This document shows, one piece after another, positions 1 through 8,940 of a DNA stretch of 64,000 nucleotides. Made by a program: the position numbers and the translations under genes. Under the pieces are notes generated by a model that was not told the origin of the DNA, ran no database searches, and saw only the letters and a list, made by a program, of their open reading frames with translations. Location: positions 21,822 through 85,821 of the forward strand of contig NZ_PVNE01000014.1 in the NCBI RefSeq assembly GCF_003001905.1, given 5' to 3'. The stretch is from Planifilum fimeticola. Lineage in GTDB: Bacteria; Bacillota; Bacilli; Thermoactinomycetales; DSM-44946. Position 1 is the first letter of the stretch, and each line of letters begins with the position of its first letter.

Positions 1-66
1 GTGCGGGCACGTCGTGCCGGTCCCGGCCTTTTCTTTCCCTGTATTGTCCAAAGGGGGTGCCGGAAC

Positions 67-957
67 ATACTGGATCGCATTCAGTCCATCGAGAAGGCTT
101 TTCGCGAGCAGGGGTACATCGCCGACCGTCCCCTGGTGACCGCCCTTCATCTGGTGAGCACCCTCGGTAAACCCTTGCTGGTGGAAGGTCCGGCCGGGGT
201 GGGAAAGACGGAAATCGCCAAGGTGTTGGCCGCGGTGCTCGACACCCGGCTGGTGAGGCTGCAGTGTTACGAGGGACTGGATGTGCACACGGCTTTGTAC
301 GAGTGGAACTATCCGAAACAGATGCTGCACATCCGCCTCACGGAAAACAGCGGCGCGACGGTCGAAGAGAGGGAAAAGGAGATTTTCAGCCCCTCCTTTT
401 TGCTCCGCAGGCCCCTTCTGGAGGCCATCTCCGACGAGGAGGCGTCACCGGTCCTTCTGATCGACGAGGTGGACCGGGCGGACGAGGAATTTGAGGCGTT
501 TCTGCTGGAGATTCTCGGGGAGTTTCAGGTGACCATTCCGGAATTGGGGACGATTCGGGCCGAGCACAAGCCCTATGTGGTCCTCACCTCCAACCGGACC
601 CGCGAATTGAGCGATGCCCTGCGCCGCCGCTGCCTCTACCTGTGGATCCCCTACCCCGACCCGGAGAAGGAAGTCCGGATATTGGAGGCGAGACTTCCGG
701 GAATCCGGCGGAGGCTGGCGGAACAAATCGCCCGCGTGATGGCCCGGATTCGGACGATGGCCCTCCACAAGGTGCCCGGAGTCGCCGAAAGCCTGGATTG
801 GGCCCAGGCGCTGATGGCCTTGCACCGGGGGGAGCTGGACAGGGATTCCATCCGGGAAACCCTCGGTTGTCTCGTGAAGGATCAGGAAGATTGGGAGGCC
901 CTCGAGGGGGAGCTGGAAAAGGGGAACCTGCTTCGGGACGCCGGAACGGGGACATGA
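67..957 (+). CDS. MoxR-family AAA+ ATPase (CoxD-like)
   Basis: AAA+ ATPase of the MoxR class. With the start used here, Walker A GPAGVGKT lies near residue 41, Walker B LLIDEVDRAD near 130, and a sensor stretch LTSNRTRELSDALRRR follows. MoxR ATPases act as metal-cofactor insertion chaperones together with a VWA partner, which is the next gene. The pair followed by XdhC genes is the CoxD/CoxE/CoxF type of arrangement used to mature molybdenum hydroxylases such as CO dehydrogenase. The start is unclear: a ribosome binding site AAAGGGGGTG at 50-59 is followed by ATA at 67 and CTG at 70, with no ATG, GTG or TTG at a suitable spacing. The frame is also open back to position 1, so the gene could begin upstream. 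The family call is firm; the start is not. Confidence 0.85.
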   Translation: MLDRIQSIEKAFREQGYIADRPLVTALHLVSTLGKPLLVEGPAGVGKTEIAKVLAAVLDTRLVRLQCYEGLDVHTALYEWNYPKQMLHIRLTENSGATVEEREKEIFSPSFLLRRPLLEAISDEEASPVLLIDEVDRADEEFEAFLLEILGEFQVTIPELGTIRAEHKPYVVLTSNRTRELSDALRRRCLYLWIPYPDPEKEVRILEARLPGIRRRLAEQIARVMARIRTMALHKVPGVAESLDWAQALMALHRGELDRDSIRETLGCLVKDQEDWEALEGELEKGNLLRDAGTGT

Positions 958-1006
958 GGAGGGCGTCGCCGGTGCCGTGAGGGTCTATCGAAAGGAGCGT
1001 CCGTCC

Positions 1007-2287
1007 ATGATCCGATCTTCTTCTGCACCCCCCAACCTTGTCGATCATCTGCTCCGGCTGTGCCGGGCTCTCCGCTCCCGGGGCTTTTCCATCGGTCCCG
1101 GCGAGGAGATCGACATGTTTCGCGCCCTCGAGGCGGTCGATATCGGGGACCGGGAGGAGTTCGCTTCGGCCCTGCGCCTTGTGTTGTGTTCCAGCCGGGA
1201 GGAACAGGCGCTGTTCGACACCCTTTTTGAACGGTTTCTCCTGGCGGCGGAATCGGATGCGGGCGGACGTTCCATCCAGCTCATCCCGGAAGCGGGGGCG
1301 GCGGAAGAAGAAGGGGAAAGGAAGGTTCCGCCGGACGGACGGCCTTCCCGCCGGGAAGGGGGAAAAGCCGTCCGGGCGGAAGGGAAATTCGCGGGATCGG
1401 AGCGGACCGGGACGGAAGGGTTTCCGCATTCCGGAAGGGCGGAGGAGGGTTCCCGGAGAGGAGACGGGAAGGGGCATCCGGCAGGGGAGGGGGAGAAGTG
1501 GGATGTTCCCCTCGCGCGGGTGGCCCGCTACAGCGCCGCCCGTCTGTCCGGGCGATCGACCGCCGAAATCCCCGCGGACGGACTGGAGGAAATGATGGAG
1601 GCGGCCGCCGCTCTGGTTTCCCGGATCCGGATTCGGCGAAGCCGCCGGCTGAAGCCGATGCGGCGGGGAAGCCGCCTCCATTTCCGCCGGGTGTTTCGCG
1701 AAAGCGCCACCTCGGGAGGGGAGTTGGCCCTTCCGGCCTGGTCGGGCTATCGCCGCCGCCAGGCCCGGTTCATCCTTTTCTGCGACGGCAGCCGGTCGAT
1801 GGCTCCCTTTGCCGGACGTTTTCTCCAATTCGCCTACGCCCTTACCCGAAAGGCCCGCCGCGTCGAAGTCTTTCTCTTTTCGACGGATATCCGCCGCGTC
1901 ACCGACGAGCTCCGCAGGGACGCGAAGGGGCGGCTGCCCCCACTGACGGGTTTGGGAACGGAGTGGGACGGAGGCACGCGCATCGGCGAATCGCTGGAAC
2001 GCTTTTTGAGGGAACACGGGGGACGCATGCTGGGCAGGGACAGCCTGGTGATCATCGCAAGCGACGGCCTGGACGCCGGGGGGCCGGACCGGCTGTCCCG
2101 CTCGATGGCCGAGCTTCGCCGCCGGTCCGCCGGGGTGGTCTGGCTCAATCCGCTCCTCTCCCTCCGGGGCTACCGTCCGGAGGCGGAAGGGATGAAGGCG
2201 GCGCTTCCATACATCGATATCTTTTCGGAGGCTTGCGATCCCCCTTCCTTCCGAAAACTGGCCAAACGCATTTCCTTCCGGAGGTGA
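1007..2287 (+). CDS. VWA domain protein, CoxE-like
   Basis: 426 residues. The C-terminal half is a von Willebrand A domain with MIDAS motif DGSRS in FCDGSRSMAPF and later SDGLDAG. The N-terminal 90 residues resemble the start of CoxE proteins. Between them, roughly residues 100-170, is a low-complexity stretch rich in Gly, Arg and Glu that is probably a flexible linker. CoxE-type proteins work with MoxR ATPases in metal-cofactor maturation, matching the upstream neighbour. The start is the ATG at 1007, which has AAAGGAG at 990-996; longer in-frame starts lack a site. Confidence 0.85.
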   Translation: MIRSSSAPPNLVDHLLRLCRALRSRGFSIGPGEEIDMFRALEAVDIGDREEFASALRLVLCSSREEQALFDTLFERFLLAAESDAGGRSIQLIPEAGAAEEEGERKVPPDGRPSRREGGKAVRAEGKFAGSERTGTEGFPHSGRAEEGSRRGDGKGHPAGEGEKWDVPLARVARYSAARLSGRSTAEIPADGLEEMMEAAAALVSRIRIRRSRRLKPMRRGSRLHFRRVFRESATSGGELALPAWSGYRRRQARFILFCDGSRSMAPFAGRFLQFAYALTRKARRVEVFLFSTDIRRVTDELRRDAKGRLPPLTGLGTEWDGGTRIGESLERFLREHGGRMLGRDSLVIIASDGLDAGGPDRLSRSMAELRRRSAGVVWLNPLLSLRGYRPEAEGMKAALPYIDIFSEACDPPSFRKLAKRISFRR

Positions 2288-2292
2288 CGGAC

Positions 2293-2685
2293 GTGAAGGA
2301 GAATCGGGACATTGCCCGGGCGATGGAGGAAGCGAAGCGGGCGGGCCGGAAGGTGGCATTGGCCACCGTCGTCCGCGTGAAGGGGTCCGCTTATCGCCGA
2401 GAGGGCGCCAAACTGCTGATCGATGAGGAAGGAAACACCGTCGGCGTAATTTCCGGCGGTTGCCTGGAACCGGATGTGGCGGAGGTGGCGAAAAAGGTGA
2501 TGGCCGACGGGCGACCCGTCCTCAAGAGCTACGAGTTGGACGAGGAACTGGTTTGGGGGCTGGGGTTGGGTTGTCCGGGAACCGTCGACATCTGGATCGA
2601 GCCGGTTCCGGACACGGATGTCCCGCGCACCCTTCGCGAGGCGCGGAAAGCGGAAGGGCTTGAGGGAAGGGAGGAATCCTCGTGA
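2293..2685 (+). CDS. XdhC-family protein, N-terminal domain only
   Basis: 130 residues matching the N-terminal XdhC domain: ATVVRVKGSAYRREGAK, then ISGGCLEPDVAE and LGLGCPGTVDI. XdhC proteins bind molybdenum cofactor and deliver it to xanthine dehydrogenase-type enzymes. The Rossmann domain usually found C-terminally is absent here and is carried by the next gene, so the family is split into two products. The GTG start at 2293 follows GGAGGTGA at 2279-2286, which overlaps the end of the VWA gene. The stop overlaps the next start. Confidence 0.85.
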   Translation: MKENRDIARAMEEAKRAGRKVALATVVRVKGSAYRREGAKLLIDEEGNTVGVISGGCLEPDVAEVAKKVMADGRPVLKSYELDEELVWGLGLGCPGTVDIWIEPVPDTDVPRTLREARKAEGLEGREESS

Positions 2686-3497
2686 GCGGGCAAAGGGAAA
2701 AGGAGCTCTATGAATCGTGGCTCCGCTGTCTCAGGGAGGGGCGGGCCGCGGTGCTCGCCCGCCTTCTGGAATCCTCTTCGCCGGATCTTCAGGCGGGCGC
2801 CCGCCTCTTCATCCCCGAGGAGGGGGAGCCCATGGGAGATCTGGGGGACCCCTCCCTGAACCGGTTGGTGATCGAACGGGCCCGGGAAAAACTGGCCACC
2901 TTGTACCCGCGTTCGGAAACCTGTCCCGTTTCCCTGCCCGGAGGAGAACAGGTGCAGGTGTTTTTCGACATCAACCTCCCTCCCTTCGAGCTGATGATTT
3001 TCGGCGCCGGCCACGATGCCGTTCCCGTGGCCAAGTTTGCCCTGGAGCTGGGATTCCGCACGACGGTGGTGGATCCGAGGCCGGCGTACGCCACCGGGGA
3101 GCGCTTTCCGGGAAGCCGGATCATCCTGGCCGATCGCCATTCGTGGGAGGAAAAGGTGACGGTTGGGCGGCGGACGTTTGTATTGGTGATGAATCACCAC
3201 CTGGAGCGGGATCGGGCCGCCATCCGCTTCGCCTTGAATTCGCCCGCTCCCTACGTGGGTGTGCTCGGACCCAGGTCCCGCCGGGAGCGGATGCTGGAGG
3301 CCCTCGAAAAGGAAGGGGTCCGCTTCGAAAAGGAGCAGCTGTCCCGGATGTACAGTCCGGTCGGTCTCGACATCGGCGCCGAAACTCCGGAGGAAGTGGC
3401 GGTCAGCATCTTGGCCGAGGTGTTGGCCTTTCGCAGCGGCCATAAGGGCGGCTTTCTGCGGGAGCGCAGCCGGGACAGCATCCATCAGCCCCTGTGA
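2682..3497 (+). CDS. XdhC/CoxF-family protein with Rossmann domain
   Basis: 271 residues. The N-terminal part contains LARLLESSSPDLQAGARLF and a conserved SLPGGEQVQVFFD segment. The C-terminal XdhC Rossmann domain begins at about residue 100 with LMIFGAGHDAVPVAKFA and contains VDPRPAYA and a YVGVLGPRSRR segment. Its likely role is insertion or sulfuration of the molybdenum cofactor of a hydroxylase. It starts at GTG 2682 in a four-base overlap with the upstream XdhC gene, which points to translational coupling of the two halves. Confidence 0.87.
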   Translation: MSGQREKELYESWLRCLREGRAAVLARLLESSSPDLQAGARLFIPEEGEPMGDLGDPSLNRLVIERAREKLATLYPRSETCPVSLPGGEQVQVFFDINLPPFELMIFGAGHDAVPVAKFALELGFRTTVVDPRPAYATGERFPGSRIILADRHSWEEKVTVGRRTFVLVMNHHLERDRAAIRFALNSPAPYVGVLGPRSRRERMLEALEKEGVRFEKEQLSRMYSPVGLDIGAETPEEVAVSILAEVLAFRSGHKGGFLRERSRDSIHQPL

Positions 3498-3516
3498 GGC
3501 CGAGAGGGTGTTGGGC

Positions 3517-4143
3517 ATGGAAACGGGCGTGTTTGCCGTCATCCTTGCGGCGGGGACGTCTTCCCGGATGGGAAGGCCGAAGCAGCTCCTCGACTGGGGA
3601 GGTGTCCCGCTGCTCCAGGCGGTGATCCGCAAGGTGCTGGACCACCCCTTTTCGGAAGTGATCGCCGTCATCGGTTACCGCGCGGCGGAGATCCAAAGCG
3701 CGATCCGGATCGAAGACGGACGCTTCCGCTGGGTCGTCAACCGCCGTTACTCCTCCGGGCAGAGCAGTTCGCTTCTGGCCGGGGTGAGATCCGGGAAGGG
3801 CCATTCGTCGATGATCTTTTTGGGGGATTTGCCCCTGCTCGAGGGCGAGACGATTCGCCGCATTGCCGAAGAGGGCATATCCAGGCTCCGGCTGGGGGAT
3901 TCCTCGGAGCCCGCGGTGGTCCGCCCGTCCTTTCGCGGAGTTCCGGGGCATCCGGTTTTTCTCGGGAATTGCCGGAGGATCGATTGGGTCCGACTGAGGG
4001 GAGATACGGGGGCAAGGGGATTGCTTTGCCACGTGCGGAACCGGACCCTTCTTCCCGTGGAGGATCCCGGGGTCGTCATGGATGTGGACACCCCGCAGGC
4101 CTACGAAAGCCTTCGGCTTCTCGCCTTTCCTTCGCAGGAATGA
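3517..4143 (+). CDS. mocA: Molybdenum cofactor cytidylyltransferase (MocA/MobA-like NTP transferase)
   Basis: 208-residue nucleotidyltransferase. Its N-terminus carries the signature LAAGTSSRMGRPKQLL and a GDLPLL metal-site motif where relatives often have GDQP. PAVVRPSFRGVPGHPVFL and a C-terminal DVDTPQAY complete the family pattern. MocA makes molybdopterin cytosine dinucleotide, the cofactor of CO dehydrogenase and xanthine dehydrogenase-like enzymes, which fits the MoxR/CoxE/XdhC context better than the guanylyl form. The ATG at 3517 is preceded by GAGAGG. It is the fifth gene of an apparent operon. Confidence 0.85.
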   Translation: METGVFAVILAAGTSSRMGRPKQLLDWGGVPLLQAVIRKVLDHPFSEVIAVIGYRAAEIQSAIRIEDGRFRWVVNRRYSSGQSSSLLAGVRSGKGHSSMIFLGDLPLLEGETIRRIAEEGISRLRLGDSSEPAVVRPSFRGVPGHPVFLGNCRRIDWVRLRGDTGARGLLCHVRNRTLLPVEDPGVVMDVDTPQAYESLRLLAFPSQE

Positions 4144-4375
4144 GCGATCCCGTGGACCGGGGTCTCGAGGCCTCCTGTGATATACTGAAAAGAGAGTTGC
4201 GATCGGCTGTCGGAGACAGCAAAGATCCGCATGACCTGGAGAAACATCCGTCAAGTCGCCAAGGGTTCACCGATCGAGATGTTGCCTGTTCCCTTTCAAT
4301 CTTTCGCTTTTCAACCCTGTCGACGGGCGCTGTGGTCGGCGGTCATGGCGGGAAATGCGGTAAAAATGGGGGAGC

Positions 4376-5398
4376 GTGAAAAAAATGACGGGGATCAAAG
4401 ACGCCCTTGGCCGTCCGCTTCGGGATTTGCGCATTTCCGTGACGGACCGCTGCAATTTTCGTTGCCGGTACTGCATGCCTGAAGAAGTGTTTGGTCCCGA
4501 TTATCCCTTTTTGCCCAGGGAAAAGATCCTCCGTTTTGAGGAGATCACCCGCTTGGTGCGGATCTTCTCCGGACTGGGCGTGGAGAAGGTCCGGATTACC
4601 GGGGGTGAGCCCCTGCTTCGGCGGGATCTGCCCGATTTGATCCGGATGATTTCCGGGGTGGAGGGGATACGGGACATCGCCCTGACGACCAACGGGACCC
4701 TGCTGGCACGATTCGCCGGGGCTCTTCGGGAGGCGGGGCTCAAGCGGGTCAATGTCAGCCTGGATGCGATCGACGATGACATCTTCGCCCGAATGAACGG
4801 GGGCCGGTCCGCTGTCCGCCCCGTGTTGGAAGGCATCGAAGCGGCGGCGAGGGCCGGTCTCAAGGTGAAGATCAACATGGTGGTCCAAAAGGGGGTCAAC
4901 GACGGACAGATTCTGCCCATGGTCCGCCACTTTCGCGGTACGGGTCACATCCTGCGCTTCATCGAATTCATGGATGTGGGCAACAACAACGGGTGGAATT
5001 TGGAGCAGGTGGTTTCCAAGCGGGAGATCCTCGAGCGGATCCATCGGGAGATGCCCCTGGAACCGGTGAACCCGACCCATTACGGCGAAGTCGCCTCCCG
5101 TTACCGCTTCCGGGGAAGCGACGAGGAGATCGGGGTGATCTCCTCGGTGACCGATTCCTTCTGTTCCACCTGCACCCGGGCGCGGCTGTCCGCGGACGGT
5201 CAGTTGTACACCTGCCTGTTCGCCTCCGAGGGGTATGACCTGCGGGGGCCGCTGCGGGCCGGGGAGAGCGATGAGGAGATCGAGGAGCGCATTCGGCGGG
5301 TGTGGAATCGCCGGCGGGACCGGTATTCGGAGGAGCGGCTTCATGATGCGGAGCTTCGCCATCGCAGGAAAGTGGAAATGTCCTATATCGGCGGGTGA
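4376..5398 (+). CDS. moaA: GTP 3',8-cyclase MoaA
   Basis: Radical SAM enzyme of the first step of molybdenum cofactor synthesis, converting GTP to 3',8-cyclo-GTP. The SAM cluster motif is CNFRCRYC near residue 24, and the second cluster is in [18 protein letters not shown]. The C-terminal tail ends in the GG pair typical of MoaA. The length of 340 is normal. Translation starts at GTG 4376 or ATG 4385; GGGGGAG lies just upstream of both. It is followed 13 bases later by modA. The 232 bases upstream hold a GATATACT -10-like element near 4179 but no structure that I could match to the Moco riboswitch. Confidence 0.95.
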   Translation: MKKMTGIKDALGRPLRDLRISVTDRCNFRCRYCMPEEVFGPDYPFLPREKILRFEEITRLVRIFSGLGVEKVRITGGEPLLRRDLPDLIRMISGVEGIRDIALTTNGTLLARFAGALREAGLKRVNVSLDAIDDDIFARMNGGRSAVRPVLEGIEAAARAGLKVKINMVVQKGVNDGQILPMVRHFRGTGHILRFIEFMDVGNNNGWNLEQVVSKREILERIHREMPLEPVNPTHYGEVASRYRFRGSDEEIGVISSVTDSFCSTCTRARLSADGQLYTCLFASEGYDLRGPLRAGESDEEIEERIRRVWNRRRDRYSEERLHDAELRHRRKVEMSYIGG

Positions 5399-5411
5399 GG
5401 GGAGGCGGGGG

Positions 5412-6209
5412 ATGCTCGGATTCCGACGGATCGCGGCGCTGCTCTGTTCCTTTTCCCTGCTTTTTTCCTCCGCCTGTTCCGTCGGGACGACGGAGGGGCG
5501 CGCCGATGAGGTTCGAATTTACGTGCTGGCGGCGGCCAGTTTGACGGATGCGGTCCGGGAGATTCAAGCCCGGTACGAATCCGACCATCCGGGCGTCCGG
5601 CTCGTTCCGACCTTCGCCTCCTCCGGCCGGCTGAAACAGCAGATCGAAAGGGGGGCGCCCGCCGACCTGTTCCTGTCCGCGGGAACCGGGGAGATGGAGG
5701 AACTGGTCGGAAAGAATCGGATCGATTCCCGGTTTCATGTCGAACTTCTCGAAAACGAACTGGTTCTGATCGCGCCCGAGGGCACGTCCTTGAAGGGCTT
5801 GGCCGATTTGGCCTCGCACCGGACGAAGCGGATCGCCATCGGCCATCCGGAAACGGTCCCGGCGGGAACATACGCCCGGGAGGCGCTTGCGCACTTCGGC
5901 CTGTGGGAGAAGTTGCGGCGGAAACTGGTTTTCGCGGGGGACGTCCGGCAGGTGTTGGCCTACGTGAAGACGGGAAATGCGGATGCGGGCATCGTTTACC
6001 GGACGGACAGCCGGCACGGCGGAGTTTCGGTCATCGCGGAGATTCCTCCCGAAAGCCACAGACGGATCGTGTATCCCCTCGGGGTGGTCAAGGGGACGAA
6101 ACACCCGTCGGAAGCGCAGGCCCTTTATCGCTGGCTGCAGGGGGAGGAGGCCCGGTCCATATTCGAAAAGTACGGGTTTAAAGGAGTTGCGGCACCGTCC
6201 TCAAAATGA
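5412..6209 (+). CDS. modA: Molybdate-binding lipoprotein ModA
   Basis: 265 residues. The N-terminus is a lipoprotein signal peptide ending near FSSAC, and the mature part is a periplasmic-binding-protein type II fold with YVLAAASLTDAVREI, FASSGRLKQQIERGAPAD and GHPETVPAGTYA, all typical of ModA. It captures molybdate (or tungstate) outside the membrane for the ModB channel. GGAGG precedes the ATG at 5412. The stop overlaps the modB start (ATGA), so the two are coupled. Confidence 0.93.
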   Translation: MLGFRRIAALLCSFSLLFSSACSVGTTEGRADEVRIYVLAAASLTDAVREIQARYESDHPGVRLVPTFASSGRLKQQIERGAPADLFLSAGTGEMEELVGKNRIDSRFHVELLENELVLIAPEGTSLKGLADLASHRTKRIAIGHPETVPAGTYAREALAHFGLWEKLRRKLVFAGDVRQVLAYVKTGNADAGIVYRTDSRHGGVSVIAEIPPESHRRIVYPLGVVKGTKHPSEAQALYRWLQGEEARSIFEKYGFKGVAAPSSK

Positions 6210-6862
6210 TTTCCACCGATTTCTGGAATCCGATTCTCCTGTCCTTCAAAGTGAACGTGACCGCCAGCCTGATCGCCTTCGCGGCCGCGACGGCCTTCGC
6301 CTGGTGGCTGAAAGACCGGTCGTTTCCGGGGAAAACGATCCTGGAGACCCTTTTGATGCTCCCCCTCGTCCTGCCGCCCACCGTCGTCGGTTTCGGCCTG
6401 CTCGTGCTTCTGGGACGAAACGGACCCGTCGGACGGTTTGTCGAGTGGCTGTTGCATCAACCGGTGATCTTTACCTGGTGGGCGGCGGTGGTCGCTGCGG
6501 CGGTGGTTGCGTTTCCCTTGATGTATCAGACCTTCAAAGCGGGATTTGAGTCCGTCGATCGGGATCTGGAGGATGCGGCCCGGGCGATGGGGGCGGGGGA
6601 AGGGCAAGTCTTCCGGCACGTCACCCTTCCGTTGTCCTGGCGCTTTTTGTTGACGGGAACGGTACTGGGGTTTGCGAGGGGAATCGGGGAATTCGGCGCC
6701 ACCTTGATGGTGGCGGGCAACATTCCCGGGGAGACGCAAACGGTTCCGACGGCCATTTACATCGCCGTGGAGACGGGGCGCATGGACCTGGCCGCCTCCT
6801 GGGTGATGGCTGTCGTCTTCCTCTCTTTTCTGCTGCTGGGAATTGTGCAAAGGATGAAATGA
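6206..6862 (+). CDS. modB: Molybdate ABC transporter permease ModB
   Basis: 218 residues with about five membrane segments and the cytoplasmic EAA loop EDAARAMGAGEGQVFRHVTLPL, which docks to the ATPase. LPPTVVGFGLLVLLGRNGP is typical of ModB. No ModC ATPase follows: the operon ends in a terminator at 6872 and the next gene is on the other strand. The permease must therefore use an ATPase encoded elsewhere. Confidence 0.93.
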   Translation: MISTDFWNPILLSFKVNVTASLIAFAAATAFAWWLKDRSFPGKTILETLLMLPLVLPPTVVGFGLLVLLGRNGPVGRFVEWLLHQPVIFTWWAAVVAAAVVAFPLMYQTFKAGFESVDRDLEDAARAMGAGEGQVFRHVTLPLSWRFLLTGTVLGFARGIGEFGATLMVAGNIPGETQTVPTAIYIAVETGRMDLAASWVMAVVFLSFLLLGIVQRMK

Positions 6863-6871
6863 CGGCATGAA

Positions 6872-6899
6872 AAGGCACCGCCTCCATAGGCGGTGCCTT
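6872..6899 (+). terminator. Rho-independent terminator after modB
   Basis: A perfect 12-bp inverted repeat (AAGGCACCGCCT and its complement) around a 4-base loop lies 9 bases after the modB stop. The downstream T-run is weak (CTGTTCC). Confidence 0.75.
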
Positions 6900-6950
6900 C
6901 TGTTCCGGGTTGGACGCTTCCCCGCCCCTTGCGGGACGGATACAGGAAGG

Positions 6951-6980
6951 AAAAAGCCCCCGCCGGACCTTGGGTCCGGC
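6951..6980 (-). terminator. Terminator of the SPFH operon
   Basis: An 8-bp stem GCCGGACC/GGTCCGGC at 6962-6980 is followed on the minus strand by GGGGGC and a five-base T-run. It sits just after the SPFH gene stop at 6988. Confidence 0.75.
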
Positions 6981-6987
6981 TTTACCT

Positions 6988-7926
6988 TCACTTGCCCTTC
7001 GATTCCGAAGAAGAAACGAACCAGTTGGAGGGCAGGTTGAGCATGGCATTTCCGCCGGTCATCATGGGGAGTTGGCCGTTCCAGCGCTTCACGGTTTCGT
7101 ACTGGACGAGAACCGGGCTGAGGGAGGCGCGGAGGATCCGGTTGGCTTCCGCCTGGGCCTTCGCTTCGATCACTTTGGCCTCGGCCTTTCCTTGGGCTTC
7201 GATCTTCATCTTTTCCGCCTGGACCTTGGCCTGTTCCCGCTGCACCTTCAGGGTCTCCAGGCGCTGCTTGGCATTTACCTTTTCCTGGATCGCTTTCAGG
7301 GATTCCTTATCCGGCCGGATGGCGGAGAAGTTGAAGGTTTCCACGATGATCCCGTGGGGCTTGAGGGAATCCCGGAACTTTTCAAACACCTTCCGGTTTA
7401 GCTCCGAGCGCTTCTCCCCGTAGACTTCCATCACGTCGTACTGCGTGGTGATCTCCTGAATCGCTTCCTTCAGCCGGTCCTTCATGAAGCCGGCTTCGAT
7501 CAGATCGCTTTCCTGCCCCCGAAACTTGGTGAAGATGCCGGGAAGCTTTTCCGGGTCCATGTGGTACGAGTAGACCACGTCCACATTCACATTTTTTCCG
7601 TCCTTGGTGGAGATGTCGAAGCTGTTGTCCTCATCGTCGCCATCCTTCGAAAGATAGACGGTCTCCGTCGACACGGGATATTCCGTCACCCGCTTGAAGG
7701 GGGCGATGACGTGCCACCCCTGGTTCAGCACGTCCTCCTCCACACCACCGCTGGGGCTGTACACCACTCCGGCGAATCCCGGTTCGATTCGGGCAAGCAT
7801 CAGAAAGGCGAGGATCACAATCAGGATCAAGGCCACTCCCACCGCGGCTGCGCCGACCCGGAAGGACCGGTTGGGACGGTCCGGGAGTGCGGGGTGTTGA
7901 ACGTTTTCGGCGTTGTTCAAGGGCAT
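6988..7926 (-). CDS. SPFH/prohibitin-family membrane protein
   Basis: 312 residues. One N-terminal membrane segment (about residues 25-47) is followed by an SPFH/band-7 domain (GFAGVVYSPSGGVEEDVLNQGWH onward). A long Ala/Lys/Glu/Gln-rich coiled coil follows at about residues 215-280 (KVQREQAKVQAEKMKIEAQG, then AEAKVIEAKAQAEANRI). This is the prohibitin/HflK-like layout; such proteins oligomerise at the membrane as scaffolds. GAAGGAG sits before the ATG. It forms an operon with the 41-residue membrane protein just upstream. The substrate or partner cannot be told from the sequence. Confidence 0.88.
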   Translation of the reverse strand: MPLNNAENVQHPALPDRPNRSFRVGAAAVGVALILIVILAFLMLARIEPGFAGVVYSPSGGVEEDVLNQGWHVIAPFKRVTEYPVSTETVYLSKDGDDEDNSFDISTKDGKNVNVDVVYSYHMDPEKLPGIFTKFRGQESDLIEAGFMKDRLKEAIQEITTQYDVMEVYGEKRSELNRKVFEKFRDSLKPHGIIVETFNFSAIRPDKESLKAIQEKVNAKQRLETLKVQREQAKVQAEKMKIEAQGKAEAKVIEAKAQAEANRILRASLSPVLVQYETVKRWNGQLPMMTGGNAMLNLPSNWFVSSSESKGK

Positions 7927-7936
7927 CGCTCCTTCG

Positions 7937-8062
7937 TTATTGTTTGAAAGAATTGAAGAACCTGATCACAAAATCCCCCACTTTTTGGAAAATCCCTGCT
8001 TTGGCCAGCAAAACATAGATAAAGATCAGGCCGAGAAGGACCAACAGGATGCCGGCGATCAC
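7937..8062 (-). CDS. Small single-pass membrane protein (41 aa)
   Basis: A short gene of 41 residues ending in FNSFKQ. Residues 2-24 are a continuous hydrophobic helix (IAGILLVLLGLIFIYVLLAK), followed by an amphipathic Phe-rich tail. The start is taken as GTG at 8062 because GGGAGGG lies 6-7 bases before it. An in-frame ATG at 8077 lacks a site and would itself place the SD inside the gene. It lies 10 bases upstream of the SPFH gene on the same strand, so the two are probably made together. The function is unknown. Confidence 0.7.
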   Translation of the reverse strand: MIAGILLVLLGLIFIYVLLAKAGIFQKVGDFVIRFFNSFKQ

Positions 8063-8241
8063 GGGTGACCCTCCCATCCGGTATTTGTCGGCAAGAGCTT
8101 GTGGGTGCTTTTTCCCGCACCAACCTGCGGATAATTATAAATATACCAATTGTGAGGGCAAAAATGGATGCCTCAGGGAATCCGTCGAAAAATGTTTGGC
8201 CGCCGAAGAGGCGGAATGGACGGCGGCAGGAGGTGGCGGTC

Positions 8242-8940
8242 ATGGCTTTTGAAGATCCCGTGTCGCTGTTTGTGGCGAGGCTGGCCGGGTTTCGCGTGCC
8301 CGGTCCGTATCAGGACAAACTGCGAAATCCCTACTCGGATCCCCGCCGGCGGGAGAATCTGCGCCTCTATCTCACCCTCATGAGGCGCCGGCGCCCCCGC
8401 GTACTGCTGGTGGGACGGGATCCCGGCCACAGAGGATGCGCGCTCACCGGAATCCCCTTTACCAGCGAAGCGATCGCCGCCCGGGGAACCCTTCCTTCCG
8501 GCGAGCGGCTGGCGTGCTCCGGTACCGTCGTGGGTCCGGGGGTGGGGTACTTCATTCCGTCCGACCGCCCTCCCGTTTCGGAGGCGTCCGCATCGATCAT
8601 CTGGGAGGGGATTCACCGCTATTTTGAGGATCCGCCCCTTTTGTGGAACGTCCTTCCCTTCCATCCGCACCGTTCCGGCAATCCCCGGAGCAACCGCCTC
8701 CCGGCGCTGGTCGCGGAAACATTGGCCTTCGGGCTTCCTTACCTGATAGCCCTTTTCGACCTCTTTCCGTCCGTCGACACGGTCTTGGCAGCAGGCGAAA
8801 GGGCGGGGGAGGTGTTTCGCCGGCTTGAAAAGGAAAACGGTTTGCGTAAAACGGTTTATTTCCTTCGCCACCCATCTTACGGAGGAAAGTGCAACTTTTT
8901 TGAGCAGTTGCAACGTCTAAAAGGTGAAGGGAGGATATAA
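8242..8940 (+). CDS. Uracil-DNA-glycosylase-fold protein
   Basis: 232 residues of the uracil-DNA glycosylase superfamily. The conserved N-terminal strand-loop is LLVGRDPGHRGCALTGIPF, a WNVLPFHPH segment lies mid-protein, and the C-terminal motif is RHPSYGGKCNFFEQL. These correspond to the catalytic GxxPG-like loop and the DNA-intercalation loop. Its likely role is base excision of damaged bases, or it may be an uncharacterised relative. The start at ATG 8242 has AGGAGGTG at 8228-8235; the frame is open further upstream but without a site. Confidence 0.78.
   Translation: MAFEDPVSLFVARLAGFRVPGPYQDKLRNPYSDPRRRENLRLYLTLMRRRRPRVLLVGRDPGHRGCALTGIPFTSEAIAARGTLPSGERLACSGTVVGPGVGYFIPSDRPPVSEASASIIWEGIHRYFEDPPLLWNVLPFHPHRSGNPRSNRLPALVAETLAFGLPYLIALFDLFPSVDTVLAAGERAGEVFRRLEKENGLRKTVYFLRHPSYGGKCNFFEQLQRLKGEGRI

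Noticed and set aside
584..2359. Long minus-strand open frame of 591 codons across the MoxR and VWA genes
   Set aside because: Pro/Arg/Gly-rich shadow of two well-supported plus-strand genes in GC-rich DNA; no ribosome binding site or domain.
4144..4375. Moco riboswitch before moaA
   Set aside because: The position is right, but I could not find the conserved aptamer segments.
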